Source of the DNA: UBA1723 sp045629285
Lineage (GTDB): Bacteria > Bacteroidota > Bacteroidia > Bacteroidales > Paludibacteraceae
Reading direction: 5' to 3'
Length of the DNA stretch: 64,000 bases
Assembly: GCA_045629285.1 (NCBI GenBank)
Contig: JAZQQY010000053.1
Span: 1 to 64,000 of the forward strand
Shown here: piece after piece, positions 63,409 to 64,000 of the stretch
How positions within the stretch are numbered: position 1 is the stretch's first letter
How the letters are laid out: each line of letters starts with the position of its first letter
Notes under the pieces: model-generated
Seen by the model: only the letters and a program-made list of their open reading frames with translations
Told to the model about the DNA's origin: nothing
Databases searched by the model: none
Position numbers and translations under genes: made by a program

Positions 63409-63842
63409 TGATTGATGTGGAGAAAAAAGCACAATTAGCCGTTCGATTGAAGGCAGAAGGATTTAATTGTGCTCAAGCAGTATTTGCAGCTTTTGCGGAG
63501 GATTACGGAATAGATAAGGCTACAGCGGTTCGTTTAACTGCGGGACTAGGTGGCGGGGTTGCCAAAATGAAGGGTGTTTGCGGTGCATATCTAGGTGCTG
63601 CGATGCTATCCGGATTGGAGGAAGGATGTGTTGATCCGGCAGATATGGCAGGAAAGGAGCATGCTTACAAGGTGGCTCAGGACCTTGCAATGCGATTCAA
63701 GGAGCAGAACGGCAGCACAATATGTGCCGAACTTCGTGGAGTTAAGCCAAATCCAGATGTAAAGGAGATAATTCCTTGCGGTACGCTTGTGGAGCGTGCT
63801 GCACGTATCTATGCTGAGTATCTAAATACTAAAAAAGCATAA
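63408..63842 (+). CDS. C_GCAxxG_C_C family redox-type protein
   Basis: 144 residues with the family's spaced cysteines: 'FNCAQAV', 'GVCGAYLGAAM', 'STICAELRG' and 'IPCGTLVERAARI'. The family is common in anaerobes, often near electron-transfer proteins; its biochemical role is not established. Translation is coupled to the deacetylase-like gene. Confidence 0.85.
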   Translation: MIDVEKKAQLAVRLKAEGFNCAQAVFAAFAEDYGIDKATAVRLTAGLGGGVAKMKGVCGAYLGAAMLSGLEEGCVDPADMAGKEHAYKVAQDLAMRFKEQNGSTICAELRGVKPNPDVKEIIPCGTLVERAARIYAEYLNTKKA

Positions 63843-63892
63843 AAAATCGTCCTTGTTAGCAAAAAGGGTGGTTTATACGCAAAATAAAATGT

Positions 63893-63920
63893 ATTTTTGC
63901 GTGAATTTTCATGTAGAGAC
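63893..63920 (+). promoter_or_regulatory. -7 box and half palindrome before secA
   Basis: TATTTTTG (63893-63900) is a -7 box about 53 nt before the start at 63953. TGTAGAGAC at 63912-63920 is a lone left half of the dispersed palindrome, in the predicted leader. Confidence 0.4.
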
Positions 63921-63952
63921 ATTATTGAATAATATATAAATTGATATAAAAT

Positions 63953-64000
63953 ATGGGATTCGGGAATTTTTTGTCCAAGCTATTTGGAAATAAGGCCCAG
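63953..64000 (+). CDS. secA: Start of SecA, cut by window end
   Basis: The 16 visible residues, MGFGNFLSKLFGNKAQ, match the usual N-terminus of Bacteroidetes SecA (MGFxEFLSxxFGNK). SecA is the ATPase motor of the Sec translocon. Only the first codons are in view, so the call rests on that short match. Confidence 0.6.
   Translation, partial: MGFGNFLSKLFGNKAQ

Overview
The window looks like a chromosomal segment of an uncultured or poorly characterised plant-polymer-degrading member of the Bacteroidales (rumen or gut type). The reasons are: Bacteroidetes-type promoters (TTTG, 19 nt, TAnnTTTG) in front of several genes; C-terminal type IX secretion sorting domains on three or four secreted proteins; a hybrid two-component sensor of the kind found only in this phylum; and the gene order of the division/cell-wall cluster. 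TGA is a normal stop here (ftsW, ftsZ1, rseP, der, comM-like and the 972-residue binding protein all end with it). I saw no rRNA, tRNA, CRISPR array or intact insertion sequence.

Layout. 1-2.1 kb: tail of an envelope operon (LolA-like carrier, lipoprotein, plug-domain-only protein). 2.2-4.0 kb: GTP-type PEP carboxykinase interrupted by an in-frame TGA at an expected Trp codon. 4.1-7.1 kb: three tandem DjlA-like membrane J-domain proteins. 7.2-8.6 kb: candidate small RNAs flanking an outer-membrane beta-barrel gene. 8.8-24.3 kb: an accessory cellulose-degradation and surface region. It holds two GH5 endoglucanase genes (one has lost its export signal), a lipoprotein plus OmpA/TSP3 porin-like pair, a GH5-CBM-T9SS cellulase, a secreted protein made of three binding modules and no enzyme, and a GH5-CBM-T9SS protein whose catalytic residues are replaced. 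24.5-41.2 kb: complete dcw cluster (mraZ, rsmH, ftsL, ftsI, murE, mraY, murD, ftsW, murG, murC, ftsQ, ftsA) ending in two tandem ftsZ genes, then yqeY. 41.8-44.0 kb: two small unknown minus-strand genes and a HAD phosphatase. 44.0-55.6 kb: hybrid two-component sensor, LytM-like protein, dxr, rseP, era, der and a ComM-like ATPase. 55.6-59.4 kb: secreted GH43-type enzyme and a decayed ATPase gene. 59.7-64.0 kb: MATE transporter fused to a cytidylate-kinase-like domain, rimM, polysaccharide-deacetylase-like lipoprotein, C_GCAxxG_C_C protein and the start of secA.

How the parts work together. The secreted cellulases, the triple binding protein and the inactive GH5 share one expanded CBM6-like module and one sorting domain, so they probably form a cell-surface cellulose-binding and cutting set. 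The two genes encoding the non-catalytic members also share an upstream promoter block (two TTTTACG copies 20 bp apart). A short dispersed palindrome (TGTAGAGACG...CGTCTCTACA) sits just after stop codons at about eight places and probably doubles as a terminator. A pair of matching minus-strand small-RNA candidates, each with promoter, GNRA-capped hairpin and U-tract, lies in otherwise empty intergenic DNA.
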